Positions 38,382-47,226 of a DNA stretch of 64,000 nt are shown here, one piece after another (position 1 is the stretch's first letter; every line of letters starts with the position of its first letter). The notes under the pieces are model-generated. The model made no database searches. It saw only the letters and a list, made by a program, of their open reading frames with translations, and was not told the DNA's origin. The position numbers were made by a program, and so were the translations under genes. Where the stretch lies: assembly GCF_012070395.1 (NCBI RefSeq), contig NZ_JAAFYS010000001.1, forward strand, positions 660,001 to 724,000, given 5' to 3'. The stretch is from Pseudoroseicyclus tamaricis (GTDB taxonomy: Bacteria; Pseudomonadota; Alphaproteobacteria; Rhodobacterales; Rhodobacteraceae).

Positions 38382-38993
38382 CTAATTCTTCAGCGGCCAG
38401 TCGCCGGGCGCCATCGGTGCGATGGAGACGGCGGAATAGGTCGAGTAGCCGTCGGTCTCGTCGTCCATCCACGCCAGCCAGCCGAAGCCGAAATCGCTCA
38501 GGTAGGTCACGCCCTCGATGTAATTGTCGTCACTCTGGTAGGCGGTCGTCACCTCCAGCGCATCGAAGCGGCACGCGCCAACGCTGATCGCCTCCTCGGG
38601 CCCGAAGACATAGCTCTGCGTCACGCTCACCGGCGCCTCATCGGGGTAGAGTAAATCCGGCCGCGCGTCCCACCGCCCGGCGGGCTCGGGCACCGGCAGC
38701 TCCGCCGCCGGCGCGCCGTAATCGTGGCGCGTGGCGTTGGGCAGGTCGATGAAATCGCCCCAGACCTCGGCATAGTCCGTCACGTAAAGGCCCTGCGCCA
38801 TCTCCATCCAGTAGATGGGCTCGTCGTAATCCACGCCAATGGATTCCACCACGCCCGGCCCGGAGGCGCGGAACATCTCGACCAGCCCGTCGCTGTACTC
38901 GACGCGGATGCCGGTCTCCATATCGGCCGGCACGGGGCATTCGGCGAAGGCGGGCCCGGCAGTGATGAGGGCGAGGATGGTGAGGCGGGTCAT
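38382..38993 (-). CDS. Hypothetical secreted protein downstream of ureC
   Basis: 203 residues from ATG 38993. A short signal peptide (MTRLTILALITAGPAFA) precedes a mature protein rich in Tyr, Asp and Glu: IRVEYSDGLVEMFRASGPGV, YWMEMAQGLYVTDYAEVWGD and FGFGWLAWMDDETDGYSTYS suggest an all-beta periplasmic domain. Two cysteines are present. It lies 62 bp after ureC, where ureE-ureF-ureG would usually be found. No known family is recognised. Confidence 0.7.
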   Translation of the reverse strand: MTRLTILALITAGPAFAECPVPADMETGIRVEYSDGLVEMFRASGPGVVESIGVDYDEPIYWMEMAQGLYVTDYAEVWGDFIDLPNATRHDYGAPAAELPVPEPAGRWDARPDLLYPDEAPVSVTQSYVFGPEEAISVGACRFDALEVTTAYQSDDNYIEGVTYLSDFGFGWLAWMDDETDGYSTYSAVSIAPMAPGDWPLKN

Positions 38994-39055
38994 GGGGCGC
39001 TCCTTGTCAGGTGATCGCACCCTGCCCGCCCCGCCCCCCCGGGGGCAACCGCCTG

Positions 39056-40816
39056 TCAGAAAAGGAAATACCGCTGCGCCATGGCCAGCTCCGTCGCCGG
39101 CTGGCAGGTCAGCAGCTCGCCGTCGGCGCGCACCTCGTAGGTCTCCGGGTTCACCTCCACCTTCGGCAGGAGGTCGTTGAGCTTGAGGTCCCGCTTGCCG
39201 ATGCCGCGCGTGCCCTTCACCGGGACCAGCGCCTTGCGGCAGCCGATCCTCTCCTCCAGCCCCGCCTCCACGGCGGCGGCGGAGGTGAAGACGACTGACG
39301 TATTGCTCCGGTTCAGCCCGTAGGCGCCGAACATCGGGCGCATGTAGACGGGCTGCGGTGTGGGGATGGAGGCGTTGGGGTCGCCCATCTGCGCCGCCGC
39401 GATGGAGCCGCCGATCAGCACCATCTCCGCCTTCACGCCGAAGAAGGCGGGGTTCCAGAGCACCAGGTCGGCGCGCTTGCCGACCTCGATGGAGCCGGTC
39501 TCGTGCGCGATGCCATGCGCGATGGCGGGGTTGATCGTGTATTTCGCGACGTAGCGGCGGGCACGGATATTGTCGTTGGCGCCCTGCTCCTCGGCGAGCC
39601 GGCCGCGCTGCTTCTTCATCTTGTCCGCCGTCTGCCACGTGCGGATGATGACTTCGCCGACCCGCCCCATCGCCTGGCTGTCGCTGGCGATGATGCTGAA
39701 GGCGCCCATGTCGTGCAGGATATCCTCCGCCGCGATGGTCTCTCGCCGGATGCGGCTTTCGGCAAAGGCCACATCCTCGGGGATCGACTTGTCGAGATGG
39801 TGGCAGACCATGAGCATGTCGAGATGTTCCTCGATCGTGTTCACCGTAAAGGGCCGCGTGGGGTTGGTCGACGAGGGGATGACGTGCTCCTCCCCGCAGA
39901 TCTTGATGATATCCGGCGCGTGGCCCCCGCCTGCCCCCTCGGTGTGAAAGGCGTGGATCGTGCGGCCTTTCATGGCCGCCACGGTGTTCTCGACGAAGCC
40001 GCTTTCGTTCAACGTGTCGGTGTGGATCATCACCTGCACGTCCATCTCGTCGGCGACGCCGAGGCAGCAGTCGATGGCCGCGGGGGTGGTGCCCCAATCC
40101 TCATGCAGCTTCAGCGCGCCGGCGCCGCCCTCGACCTGCTCGATCAGCGCGCCCGGCAGCGAAGCATTGCCCTTGCCGGAGAAGAGCAGGTTCATCGGGA
40201 AGGCCTCTGCGGCGCCGATCATCTGCGCCAGATGCCAGGGGCCGGGCGTGCAGGTGGTGGCCAGCGTGCCATGGGCCGGCCCGGTGCCGCCGCCGATCAT
40301 CGTGGTCAGGCCCGAGGCGAGCGCGTCCTCGATCTGCTGGGGGCAGATGAAGTGGATGTGGCTGTCGATGCCGCCGGCGGTGAGGATGCGCCCCTCGGCG
40401 GCGATCGCCTCTGTCCCCGGGCCGACGATGATGTCGACGCCGGGCTGCGTGTCGGGGTTGCCGGCCTTGCCGATGCCGACGATGCGGCCGTCCTTCAGCC
40501 CCACGTCAGCCTTCACGATGCCCGTCCAGTCGAGGATCAGCGCGTTGGTGATGACCGTATCGACCGCCCCCTGCGCCCGCGTCGCCTGGGATTGCCCCAT
40601 CCCGTCGCGGATGACCTTGCCACCGCCGAACTTCACCTCCTCGCCATAGCTCAGCGCGTTCTGCCCCGAGCCGCCGGAGATCGCGGCGCCGACGCGCTCG
40701 GCGATCAGGTCACGCTCGACCTCGATGATGAGGTCGGTATCGGCGAGGCGGAGGCGGTCGCCCACGGTGGGGCCGAACATGGCGGCGTAATCGGCGCGGG
40801 AGATGGTGGCGGGCAT
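39056..40816 (-). CDS. ureC: Urease alpha subunit
   Basis: 586 residues (most UreC are about 570). Nickel ligands and catalytic residues are in place: [12 protein letters not shown], the carbamylated lysine in [44 protein letters not shown], the flap MVCHHLD and [10 protein letters not shown]. It hydrolyses urea to ammonia and carbamate in the UreABC complex. The nickel-insertion genes ureEFG do not follow, which is unusual for the cluster. Confidence 0.96.
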   Translation of the reverse strand: MPATISRADYAAMFGPTVGDRLRLADTDLIIEVERDLIAERVGAAISGGSGQNALSYGEEVKFGGGKVIRDGMGQSQATRAQGAVDTVITNALILDWTGIVKADVGLKDGRIVGIGKAGNPDTQPGVDIIVGPGTEAIAAEGRILTAGGIDSHIHFICPQQIEDALASGLTTMIGGGTGPAHGTLATTCTPGPWHLAQMIGAAEAFPMNLLFSGKGNASLPGALIEQVEGGAGALKLHEDWGTTPAAIDCCLGVADEMDVQVMIHTDTLNESGFVENTVAAMKGRTIHAFHTEGAGGGHAPDIIKICGEEHVIPSSTNPTRPFTVNTIEEHLDMLMVCHHLDKSIPEDVAFAESRIRRETIAAEDILHDMGAFSIIASDSQAMGRVGEVIIRTWQTADKMKKQRGRLAEEQGANDNIRARRYVAKYTINPAIAHGIAHETGSIEVGKRADLVLWNPAFFGVKAEMVLIGGSIAAAQMGDPNASIPTPQPVYMRPMFGAYGLNRSNTSVVFTSAAAVEAGLEERIGCRKALVPVKGTRGIGKRDLKLNDLLPKVEVNPETYEVRADGELLTCQPATELAMAQRYFLF

Positions 40817-40827
40817 GGGCGTCTCTC

Positions 40828-41211
40828 TCAGGGCGTGAGGAAATTGGTAAGGTCCTGCGTGCGCGCCTCCGTCAGGCGCGTGTAGCAGGTGGATTCGACC
40901 ATGGGCGCCATCGAGCCGCCCTCGTAGAGCGCCGCCTCGGCGGCGCAGGCGGCATCGCGGAACTCGATCCAGAGGCGCTGCGCGGCGAGGAGCTGCTCGT
41001 AGACGGCGCTGTCGGTGCCGAGCTGGCCGCGCACCTCGGCCCAGGTGTCGTTGAGCGTCGCGTCGGCCTCACGGTAGGTGGCGAGCGCGCAATGGTTCAT
41101 GTCGGCCTGCGTGGTGCCGCCGTCGGAGCAGTCGACCTGCGCCGCGGCGGGCGCCGCGAGGAGAAGGAGGGCGAGGGGCGCGCCCAGCAGGGCGTGGCGG
41201 AGGGCGCTCAT
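40828..41211 (-). CDS. LprI-type lysozyme inhibitor family protein
   Basis: 127 residues from ATG 41211. Signal peptide to APAAAQ, then [20 protein letters not shown] and [19 protein letters not shown] and [13 protein letters not shown]. The conserved cysteines and the MNxC-A pattern are those of the LprI/DUF1311 family, periplasmic proteins some of which inhibit lysozyme. It lies in the urease operon just before ureC and is coupled to the preceding gene (ATGA). Confidence 0.8.
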   Translation of the reverse strand: MSALRHALLGAPLALLLLAAPAAAQVDCSDGGTTQADMNHCALATYREADATLNDTWAEVRGQLGTDSAVYEQLLAAQRLWIEFRDAACAAEAALYEGGSMAPMVESTCYTRLTEARTQDLTNFLTP

Positions 41212-41519
41212 TTCTCGCCTCCGCTCAGTCGCTTGTAATTGGCCTTCGTCGCCACCCCGATGGGCGCCAGCGCCGCGGTGAAGACGGCGGCCGGGCTCGC
41301 CCCGGCGACGCCTGCCGCCGCGCCGGCGAACCAGGCGCGGGTGAAGGCATCGCCCTTCTCCTCCCACATGCGGGAGGATTCGTTGAGCGCGACGGGCCAG
41401 ACGCCCATCATGCCCATGACGCGCATGGCCGCGACGCGCTGCGCCTCGGCGGCCATGGTCCAGAAGCGGAAGGAGGCGTCCATCGCCTCGGCCATGCTGC
41501 CGGCAGGATCTTCAGACAT
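41208..41519 (-). CDS. Hypothetical helical protein in urease cluster (phasin-like)
   Basis: 103 residues, no signal peptide. It is Ala/Met-rich and helical with MDASFRFWTMAAEAQRVAAM, RMWEEKGDAFTRAWFAGAAA. The size and composition recall phasin-like granule proteins or 'antifreeze'-annotated proteins of this family, but similarity is only compositional. Overlaps the LprI-type gene by 4 nt. Confidence 0.6.
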   Translation of the reverse strand: MSEDPAGSMAEAMDASFRFWTMAAEAQRVAAMRVMGMMGVWPVALNESSRMWEEKGDAFTRAWFAGAAAGVAGASPAAVFTAALAPIGVATKANYKRLSGGEK

Positions 41520-41564
41520 CTGCGCGCATCCTGTGGGGTGGGCGGGGGGAGGGGGATCGCTGTC

Positions 41565-41870
41565 TCACAGCGCCCCCATGACCTTCTGGTTGAAGCCATA
41601 GACCTTCCGGTCGCCGGAGAAGGGGATCAGCCGCACCTCGCGGCGCTGGCCGGGCTCGAAGCGCACGGCGGTGCCGGCGGCGATGTCGAGCCGGTGGCCA
41701 TGGGCGGCGGCGCGGTCGAACTCCAGCGCCGGGTTCGTCTCGGCAAAGTGGAAATGGCTGCCCACCTGCACCGGGCGGTCGCCGGTATTGGCGACCTCCA
41801 GCGTCAGCGCCTCGCGGCTGGTGTTGAGGGTGATCTCCCCCTCCGCCGGCATCAGCTCTCCGGGGATCAT
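41565..41870 (-). CDS. ureB: Urease beta subunit
   Basis: 101 residues. [40 protein letters not shown], and [20 protein letters not shown] are classic UreB. It builds the UreABC trimer. It overlaps the HD-domain gene by 4 nt and is followed by two extra genes before ureC. Confidence 0.95.
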   Translation of the reverse strand: MIPGELMPAEGEITLNTSREALTLEVANTGDRPVQVGSHFHFAETNPALEFDRAAAHGHRLDIAAGTAVRFEPGQRREVRLIPFSGDRKVYGFNQKVMGAL

Positions 41871-42412
41871 GGCGTTCCTCCGCTCTTCTGCATTGCTTCG
41901 GCCACCGCCGCGTCGAAGGCCGCCTCCAGCGCCGGGGAAGCGCCCCGGCAGGCGGCGACGACGCGCTCGGCGCCTTCAAGGTACTCCGCCGCATCGCTGG
42001 GGGGCCAGGCCTCCGGCAAGCGGGAGATGTCGCGCACATTGGATGTCTGGTCGGCCAGCTTGATGCGCTTCACGCCCTCGGGCTCGCCGGGCAGGTGCGC
42101 CGCCTGCCGCGACTTGCGCTCGGGGCGGGGCAGATCCGCCCAGGCGGGATCGTCGGTGCAGCCTTCGACCAGTCGCGCCACCTCGGGCCCGTAGCCCTCC
42201 GCCAGCGCGTCGAGGGTGATGTCGCTGTCCTCCACCACGTCGTGCAGGACGGCCGCCGTCACCTCCTCGGCCGAACCGCCGGCCTCGGCGACCAGCATGG
42301 CGACCTCGAGCACGTGACCCACGTAGGGCACGTCGCCGCCCTTGCGCCGCTGCCCCACATGGGCGCGGGCGGCGAGATCGGCCGCGCGGGCGAAGACGGC
42401 GAGGTCGCTCAC
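41867..42412 (-). CDS. HD-domain hydrolase, SpoT/MESH1-like, inside the urease operon
   Basis: 181 residues from GTG 42412, overlapping the ureA stop (GTGA). [38 protein letters not shown] and [14 protein letters not shown] match the HD hydrolase half of RelA/SpoT and small alarmone hydrolases (HD and ED motifs visible). That would make it a candidate (p)ppGpp or nucleotide 3'-pyrophosphohydrolase. The C-terminal 50 residues are helical. It sits between ureA and ureB, so the operon order is broken but not the translational coupling. The substrate is unproven. Confidence 0.8.
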   Translation of the reverse strand: MSDLAVFARAADLAARAHVGQRRKGGDVPYVGHVLEVAMLVAEAGGSAEEVTAAVLHDVVEDSDITLDALAEGYGPEVARLVEGCTDDPAWADLPRPERKSRQAAHLPGEPEGVKRIKLADQTSNVRDISRLPEAWPPSDAAEYLEGAERVVAACRGASPALEAAFDAAVAEAMQKSGGTP

Positions 42413-42711
42413 CGGATGGGCTCGTGCACGGTGACGAGCTTCGTGCCGTCCGGGAAGGTCGCCTCGACCTGCACCTCGTCGATCATCTCCGGCACGCCCT
42501 CCATGCATTGCTCGCGGGTGATGACCTGCGCGCCGGCCTCCATCATGTCGGCGACGGAGCGGCCGTCGCGGGCGCCCTCCACCACCGCGTCGGTGATGAG
42601 GGCAATCGCCTCGGGGTAGTTGAGCTTGACGCCGCGGGAGAGCCGCTTGCGGGCGACCTCTGCGGCCATGGCGACGAGGAGCTTGTCCTTCTCGCGCGGG
42701 GTGAGCTGCAT
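42409..42711 (-). CDS. ureA: Urease gamma subunit
   Basis: 100 residues, exact family size. [40 protein letters not shown] and [20 protein letters not shown] are diagnostic. It starts directly after the ureD stop (no gap). Confidence 0.96.
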   Translation of the reverse strand: MQLTPREKDKLLVAMAAEVARKRLSRGVKLNYPEAIALITDAVVEGARDGRSVADMMEAGAQVITREQCMEGVPEMIDEVQVEATFPDGTKLVTVHEPIR

Positions 42712-43551
42712 CTATAGTCTCCAGACTTTCGGCAGGGCGGCGCCGGCGAGAAGGGCCAGCGCCGGCTCCAGATGGTGGCGCAGGCGGAAGCCATCCTCCG
42801 CCAGAAGCCGCGCGAAGAGAACCCCCTCGCGGACGAGGCTCGCCCCGCCCCGGGGGCCGAGCGCCTCGCGCAGGGGAGCGAGCTTGCCCTCCGCATGGGG
42901 CGCGACGAGAAGGAGGGAGGCCATGGCCCCCGCCCCGGCGCCGAGGGCGGGGGAGGCGAGGGTGGCGGCGGCATCCGGGCCGAAGCGGAGCGCGTCGGCG
43001 AAGACGAGCCGGCCGCAGAGGCGGACGTCCCACGCATCGCGGAAGGTCGCGCGGGCGAGGGCCTCGCCCATCTCGCGGCGGCCGAAGATGACCGGCTCGG
43101 CGATCAGCGCCTCGGCGCCCTCCTCCATCTCGAGAATCAGCCGGCGCTCCAGCGCCGCGCCCTCGAAGAGGATCGTCTCCTGCGGCAGCCAGTGCAGCTT
43201 GGCCCCGGCGCCCATGCGCACCTGCACCTCGCTGCGCGCCACGCCCTCCGCCGCGCGGTAGGCGCGTTCGGCAGCCTGCGTGGTGAGCGTCAGCGCGGCG
43301 CCGGGGCCGACCTCGGCGCTCACGCGCATCCGGTCACCGCCCGTCAGCCCGCCGGAGGTATTGAGCAGCACCGCCTGCATTGGCCCCGGTCGCGGCTGCG
43401 GGAAGAGCAGTTTCAGCGCCCCCTCCTGCCGCAGCCCGACAAGTCGCGTGGCGGCGCCGCGCCGCGCCACGGCGAGCGTCACCGCGCCCTGTGCGCGGGG
43501 CTGGCCGGAGGAGGCCTCGGCGAGGGCCGGACGTGTGGCGGACATCTCCAT
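42712..43551 (-). CDS. ureD: Urease accessory protein UreD
   Basis: 279 residues if started at ATG 43551 (9 nt after GGAAGG; ATG at 43560 overlaps that site too closely). LLNTSGGLTGGDRMRVSAEV, AERAYRA then ANLHWLPQETILFEG-like HWLPQETILFEGAALERR are UreD signatures. It is a scaffold for nickel delivery by UreF and UreG, which are not in this window. First gene of the urease operon. Confidence 0.93.
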   Translation of the reverse strand: MEMSATRPALAEASSGQPRAQGAVTLAVARRGAATRLVGLRQEGALKLLFPQPRPGPMQAVLLNTSGGLTGGDRMRVSAEVGPGAALTLTTQAAERAYRAAEGVARSEVQVRMGAGAKLHWLPQETILFEGAALERRLILEMEEGAEALIAEPVIFGRREMGEALARATFRDAWDVRLCGRLVFADALRFGPDAAATLASPALGAGAGAMASLLLVAPHAEGKLAPLREALGPRGGASLVREGVLFARLLAEDGFRLRHHLEPALALLAGAALPKVWRL

Positions 43552-43655
43552 CGCCGCCATCCTTCCGCCCGGGGCCGCAAAAAGCCAGCGTGGCGGCGGG
43601 GCAGGTGCCGCGGGAGCAGGCGGCGCGTACCCGGGCCGCCCAAAAACCGGGCAGC

Positions 43656-43681
43656 AAAAAGGGCGCCCCGGCGGAGCGCCC
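43656..43681 (-). terminator. Rho-independent terminator after small gene at 43735
   Basis: On the minus strand GGGGCGCTCCGCCGGGGCGC forms a stem of about nine pairs with a 3-nt loop, followed by CCTTTTT. It lies 54 nt past the stop of the 43-residue gene. Confidence 0.8.
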
Positions 43682-43734
43682 CTGAAGACGAGGGAAGAGC
43701 GGGCGAGCGGGGCCTCGCGCCCCGAGGCCCGGGC

Positions 43735-43866
43735 TTACCGGCCCTTCTTCTCGCCGAGCGTCAGCGGTTTCGCCGCGCCGGAATTCGCCGTGGCCAGAAC
43801 CTTCGGCTTTTCCTGCTTCGGCTTCTTCGCTTCCTTGTTTCCGTGCTTGTTGTTGCCTTTTCCCAT
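43735..43866 (-). CDS. Conserved small basic protein of 43 residues
   Basis: Reading frame MGKGNNKHGNKEAKKPKQEK, then PKVLATANSGAAKPLTLG and EKKGR. This GNKEAKKPKQ pattern is seen in short unannotated proteins across alphaproteobacteria (recalled, not searched). It is very Lys/Asn-rich with no membrane helix, so RNA or ribosome contact is possible but unproven. GAGG precedes the ATG, and its own terminator follows. It lies upstream of the urease operon on the same strand. Confidence 0.75.
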   Translation of the reverse strand: MGKGNNKHGNKEAKKPKQEKPKVLATANSGAAKPLTLGEKKGR

Positions 43867-44147
43867 CACGACCTCGCATGCTGCAAATCCGGTCCGGCGA
43901 CATGCCGGACGGGCCGTTCCTCAGGGAAGCTCAGGGTTGCCTGATGACGACAGGGCGATGACTTCGATGAGTCTCGCGGATGCGCCCCGTGGGGGCGCCG
44001 CGTGACCTTGACGTAAGCCTCGGAGAGGCACCCCGCAAGCGTCATGACGTGGGTGCCCGCGAAAAGCGCGCGGATCGGCAAAGATGCAGGAGGAGGAGGG
44101 GGCGCGGTCCCGCTCGTTGGCTCCGGCATATCGCGCCGCCGGCCTGC

Positions 44148-44294
44148 AGACGCAGGGCGAGCGCCGGCCCGTGGGGTGGCGCTCCGACAGGTCCGCTCCT
44201 CGATTTATGGTGGCACTGCCTCCCCGCTCGGCACTCAGCGCCAACGGCACCTGAGCGCCAGCCCGCGGGAGGGGCCGGCGCTCGCCCTGCGCCT
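44148..44294 (-). repeat. REPIN-like 150-bp element, copy E (inverted)
   Basis: Same orientation as copy D. Left end GACGCAGGGCGAGCGCCGG, right end CGGCGCTCGCCCTGCGCC; the centre ATTTATGGTGGCACTGCC resembles the copy A core. The rest of 43867-44389 shows no supported gene. Confidence 0.78.
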
Positions 44295-44389
44295 TTGGCG
44301 CGTTCCGGGGCGGGGGAAGAAGCGGAGGCCGCTCTCCAAGGCGCGCGGGACGGCGAACGGTGGCACCCCCCACCGGCCCGCACCTCCGG

Positions 44390-46675
44390 TCAGTTCGGAT
44401 TGTCCATCCGCACGGTCACTCTCAGCTGCCCGCGCACCGGCTCGCTGAAGATGGCGCGGACGAGCTCCTGCGTCGCGCCGTGCTGCGGGTCGATTCGCGG
44501 GAAGTCGAAGTTCGTCTGGCCCGTGCCGGTCTCGATCTCTCCCACCGGGGCCACCGCCTCCACCGTCCGCGAGCGGCCGCCGAAGGGCAGGTTCGGGCGC
44601 GGGTCGATGATCCACTGGTTGGACGGGGAGGCCTGGTCGTGCACCACCGTCAGCGGGTTGCGCACCTCTTCGTCGATGGCGTTGAAGACGTTGCCGTAGA
44701 AGGTGACGTTGCGCATCCGCCCGAAGTCGAGATCGGCGAAGGTCGTGTCCACCTCCTCCACCCGCTCGCAGCTGCCGCCGACGATGCGGAAGACGTTGGA
44801 GATCACCGACAGCCCGTGGACGAAGTGCCCCGGCCCGTAGGGCTTGATGCGGATGAAGCGGAACCACGGCGCCACCGAGGAGGCGGTGAAGTTGTTGCCC
44901 GTGATCGTCAGCCCGCCGAAGCTGTACTGGCTGGCGAAGGCCGGCGACTCGTCATGCTCGTTCGTCCACTCGATGATGTTGTTGTCGATGTAGTTGCCGG
45001 TGATGATCGAGCGCACGTTCGGCCGCGTCAGCACCAGCCCGCCGACGCGCACGCCGTTCGCCGCATCGTCGCCGAGGAACCAGTGGTTGCCGACGATGGT
45101 GGAGCCGGTGCCGGCGAGGATCGCGAACTGCTTGAAGCGCGTGCAGCGATTGTCGCGGATCTTCACGTCGTTGGCGTTAGCGTTGAAGCCGATGGTCGTG
45201 CGCTGCTCCACCGGCACGTCCTGCTCGTTGGAGATGAACTGGCAGCGGTCGATCATCAGCCCCTGGCAGGCCCGCCCGATGGAGGTGAGGCCGCGGCTCT
45301 TCGGCTGGTTGAAGAAGCAATCCTTCACGTGGAAGATGATGCCGGTCTTCGCCATCATGATGGCGCTGGCCTGCCCCCGGCAGAGGAAGTCGATCTCCGA
45401 CAGGATCATCTGGCTGAGCTCGTCGTAGCCGGAGAAATCCAGCATGTACTGGAACCGCCGGAAGGTGTAGTTCTGCGTGCCTTCCGCATCGTAGAGCGGC
45501 TGGCTCAGCTCCAGCCGCTGCTGGCCGACGTTGACGTTGCGCACGTAGACCTCGCGGCCCACACCGCCCCCGGTGACGAGGCTGCCGACGGGGATGGCGG
45601 CGATGTTGGCGACACCCGTGAGCTGCGTCGGGTTCGAGGCCGAGTAGGTGGCCTGCGAGGTGACGACGGTGTCGTTCCACACATCGGAATCGGCCGGCTC
45701 GAACTGGCCGTTGCGGATCACCCGGCGCGTCTTGAAGGAGGTCTTCGTCGGCTCCAGCGCCTGCATGTCGAGCGGGCCGGTCAGCGCGATGCGCCGACCG
45801 CAGAGGTCGAGGCTCTCGTGGTCGGAGTAGTTGATCAGCGCCTGGTAGGCCTTCTTGAAGGCCAGCTCCTCGTCGGCGAAGGCATCGAGATAGGTCTCGT
45901 AGTCGAAGTTGCGCTGCAGGATGAAATGCGGGCCGATCGGCTGCACCACGGTGCCCTCGAAACGCACCTGGTTCTGGAAGGTGACGTCGCCGGTCAGCCG
46001 GTAGGTCCCGGCGGAGACGAGCACCTCGCGGCCCTGTGCGGCGGAATCGGCCGCCTCGAAGGCGGCGGTGTCATCGGAGACGCCATCGCCCTTGGCGCCG
46101 TAATCGCGCACGTCGACGAGGCCGAGGAGGTCGCGCAGGAAGTAGGAGGTGACATCGCGGATCTCGATGTCGTCCACCCGCACCACGCCGCCGTTGGGGC
46201 CGGTCAGATCGATCCCGATGTGCCCGTAGATCGCGCCGGTCCACACCATGTCGACGCCGTTGCGATCCCCCGTGCCGATGATGGCGGTGATCGTGACGAC
46301 CTCGCCATAGGTGGTCAGCTGCTTGGAGGGGCCCGTCTCGGTCACTCCGTTCAGGTGGCTGCCGCCCGGGCCGCTCGCCCAGCCGGCGACGCGCACGGCC
46401 GGCAGCGCGCCGGACATTGCCTTCACTCGGGCCGTCACCTCGAGGTAGCAGCCGGGCAGGATCGTCGTCTCGCCCATGTAGCGGACCTTCTGCGTGCCGG
46501 AGGTCTTGTTGACCTCAAGGCAGCCGGAGAAGTCCTGATCGGCCGGCACGAAGGCGCCGCCGCCGGTGGCATAGGTGGCCGAGCCCGGCGTGCCGTCGCC
46601 CCGCGACCAGACGTCGAGCCCCGCGGCAAAGGGCGGCGGCATGAGTTGAAGCCCTTCGGTGATCGCCGTGTTCAT
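44390..46675 (-). CDS. Large right-handed beta-helix (pectate lyase-like) protein without signal peptide
   Basis: 761 residues. The N-terminus (MNTAITEGLQLMPPPFAAGL) is not a signal peptide. Residues about 1-200 look like a carbohydrate-binding/jelly-roll domain. VDVRDYGAKGDGVSDDTAAF (about 206-225) is the Pectate_lyase_3 signature that starts many phage tailspike helices. Repeating ITGNYIDNNI / ITGNNFTASS / VISNVF / VTFYGNVF coils fit a parallel beta-helix. A secreted polysaccharide lyase is one reading; a phage or gene-transfer-agent spike is the other, favoured by the missing signal. It is a lone gene. Confidence 0.75.
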   Translation of the reverse strand: MNTAITEGLQLMPPPFAAGLDVWSRGDGTPGSATYATGGGAFVPADQDFSGCLEVNKTSGTQKVRYMGETTILPGCYLEVTARVKAMSGALPAVRVAGWASGPGGSHLNGVTETGPSKQLTTYGEVVTITAIIGTGDRNGVDMVWTGAIYGHIGIDLTGPNGGVVRVDDIEIRDVTSYFLRDLLGLVDVRDYGAKGDGVSDDTAAFEAADSAAQGREVLVSAGTYRLTGDVTFQNQVRFEGTVVQPIGPHFILQRNFDYETYLDAFADEELAFKKAYQALINYSDHESLDLCGRRIALTGPLDMQALEPTKTSFKTRRVIRNGQFEPADSDVWNDTVVTSQATYSASNPTQLTGVANIAAIPVGSLVTGGGVGREVYVRNVNVGQQRLELSQPLYDAEGTQNYTFRRFQYMLDFSGYDELSQMILSEIDFLCRGQASAIMMAKTGIIFHVKDCFFNQPKSRGLTSIGRACQGLMIDRCQFISNEQDVPVEQRTTIGFNANANDVKIRDNRCTRFKQFAILAGTGSTIVGNHWFLGDDAANGVRVGGLVLTRPNVRSIITGNYIDNNIIEWTNEHDESPAFASQYSFGGLTITGNNFTASSVAPWFRFIRIKPYGPGHFVHGLSVISNVFRIVGGSCERVEEVDTTFADLDFGRMRNVTFYGNVFNAIDEEVRNPLTVVHDQASPSNQWIIDPRPNLPFGGRSRTVEAVAPVGEIETGTGQTNFDFPRIDPQHGATQELVRAIFSEPVRGQLRVTVRMDNPN

Positions 46676-47226
46676 GTCGCTCGTCCTTTCCCGTGCACCC
46701 CGTGCCCCGGGCGCGCGCCGGAGCTCTGGGCGGCAGGGCTACCGGGGCGAGGTGAACGGGGCCGAAGGGCACCGCGCGGGCGGGGCGGGGGACGGGCAAC
46801 GGGCAGGCGGGTAGGGGGCCGCTGCCTTGGCCGGCGAGGGCGTCCAAGGGCGGTCGTTGGCCGTGGGGGCGGTGCCGGTCGTGCCGGGCTGAAGCCCGGC
46901 CGCCACCTCTCCCCCGGTAGGGCTTCAGGCCGGCGTTGTCGGTTGCACCCTGCCTCAGGAGCCGGCCGCGGACCCTCATGGTGTCCGTCGGCCACGGCGC
47001 GCAGGCGCGCGGGGCAGGCGCCCGCCACGCAATTTTCCTTGCAATGTGCCCGCTGCCGCGCAATGAACGCGCCCATGAGCACCGCCGCGATCTCTCTGCG
47101 CCGCCGAATCCGGGCCTGAACCGCAGGCCCCGGCGCGGCTGTCCGCGCGCTCTTCCTCCCCCCTGATTGACCATCCGCCCGGCTTCGGCCACCAAAGGGC
47201 TTCCTTTATCTGGAAAGGACTTTCCC
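46676..47226. other. GC-rich intergenic region upstream of argD
   Basis: No supported gene in 551 bp. A GCCGGGC-TGAA-GCCCGGC hairpin lies near 46888-46905. Divergent promoters for the beta-helix gene and argD must lie here, but no clear boxes were recognised. Confidence 0.5.

Noticed and set aside
43870-44129. Minus-strand ORF of up to 87 residues upstream of the small basic protein gene
   Set aside because: No ribosome site, no recognisable motif, Pro-rich N-terminus and an overlap with repeat E; likely non-coding.
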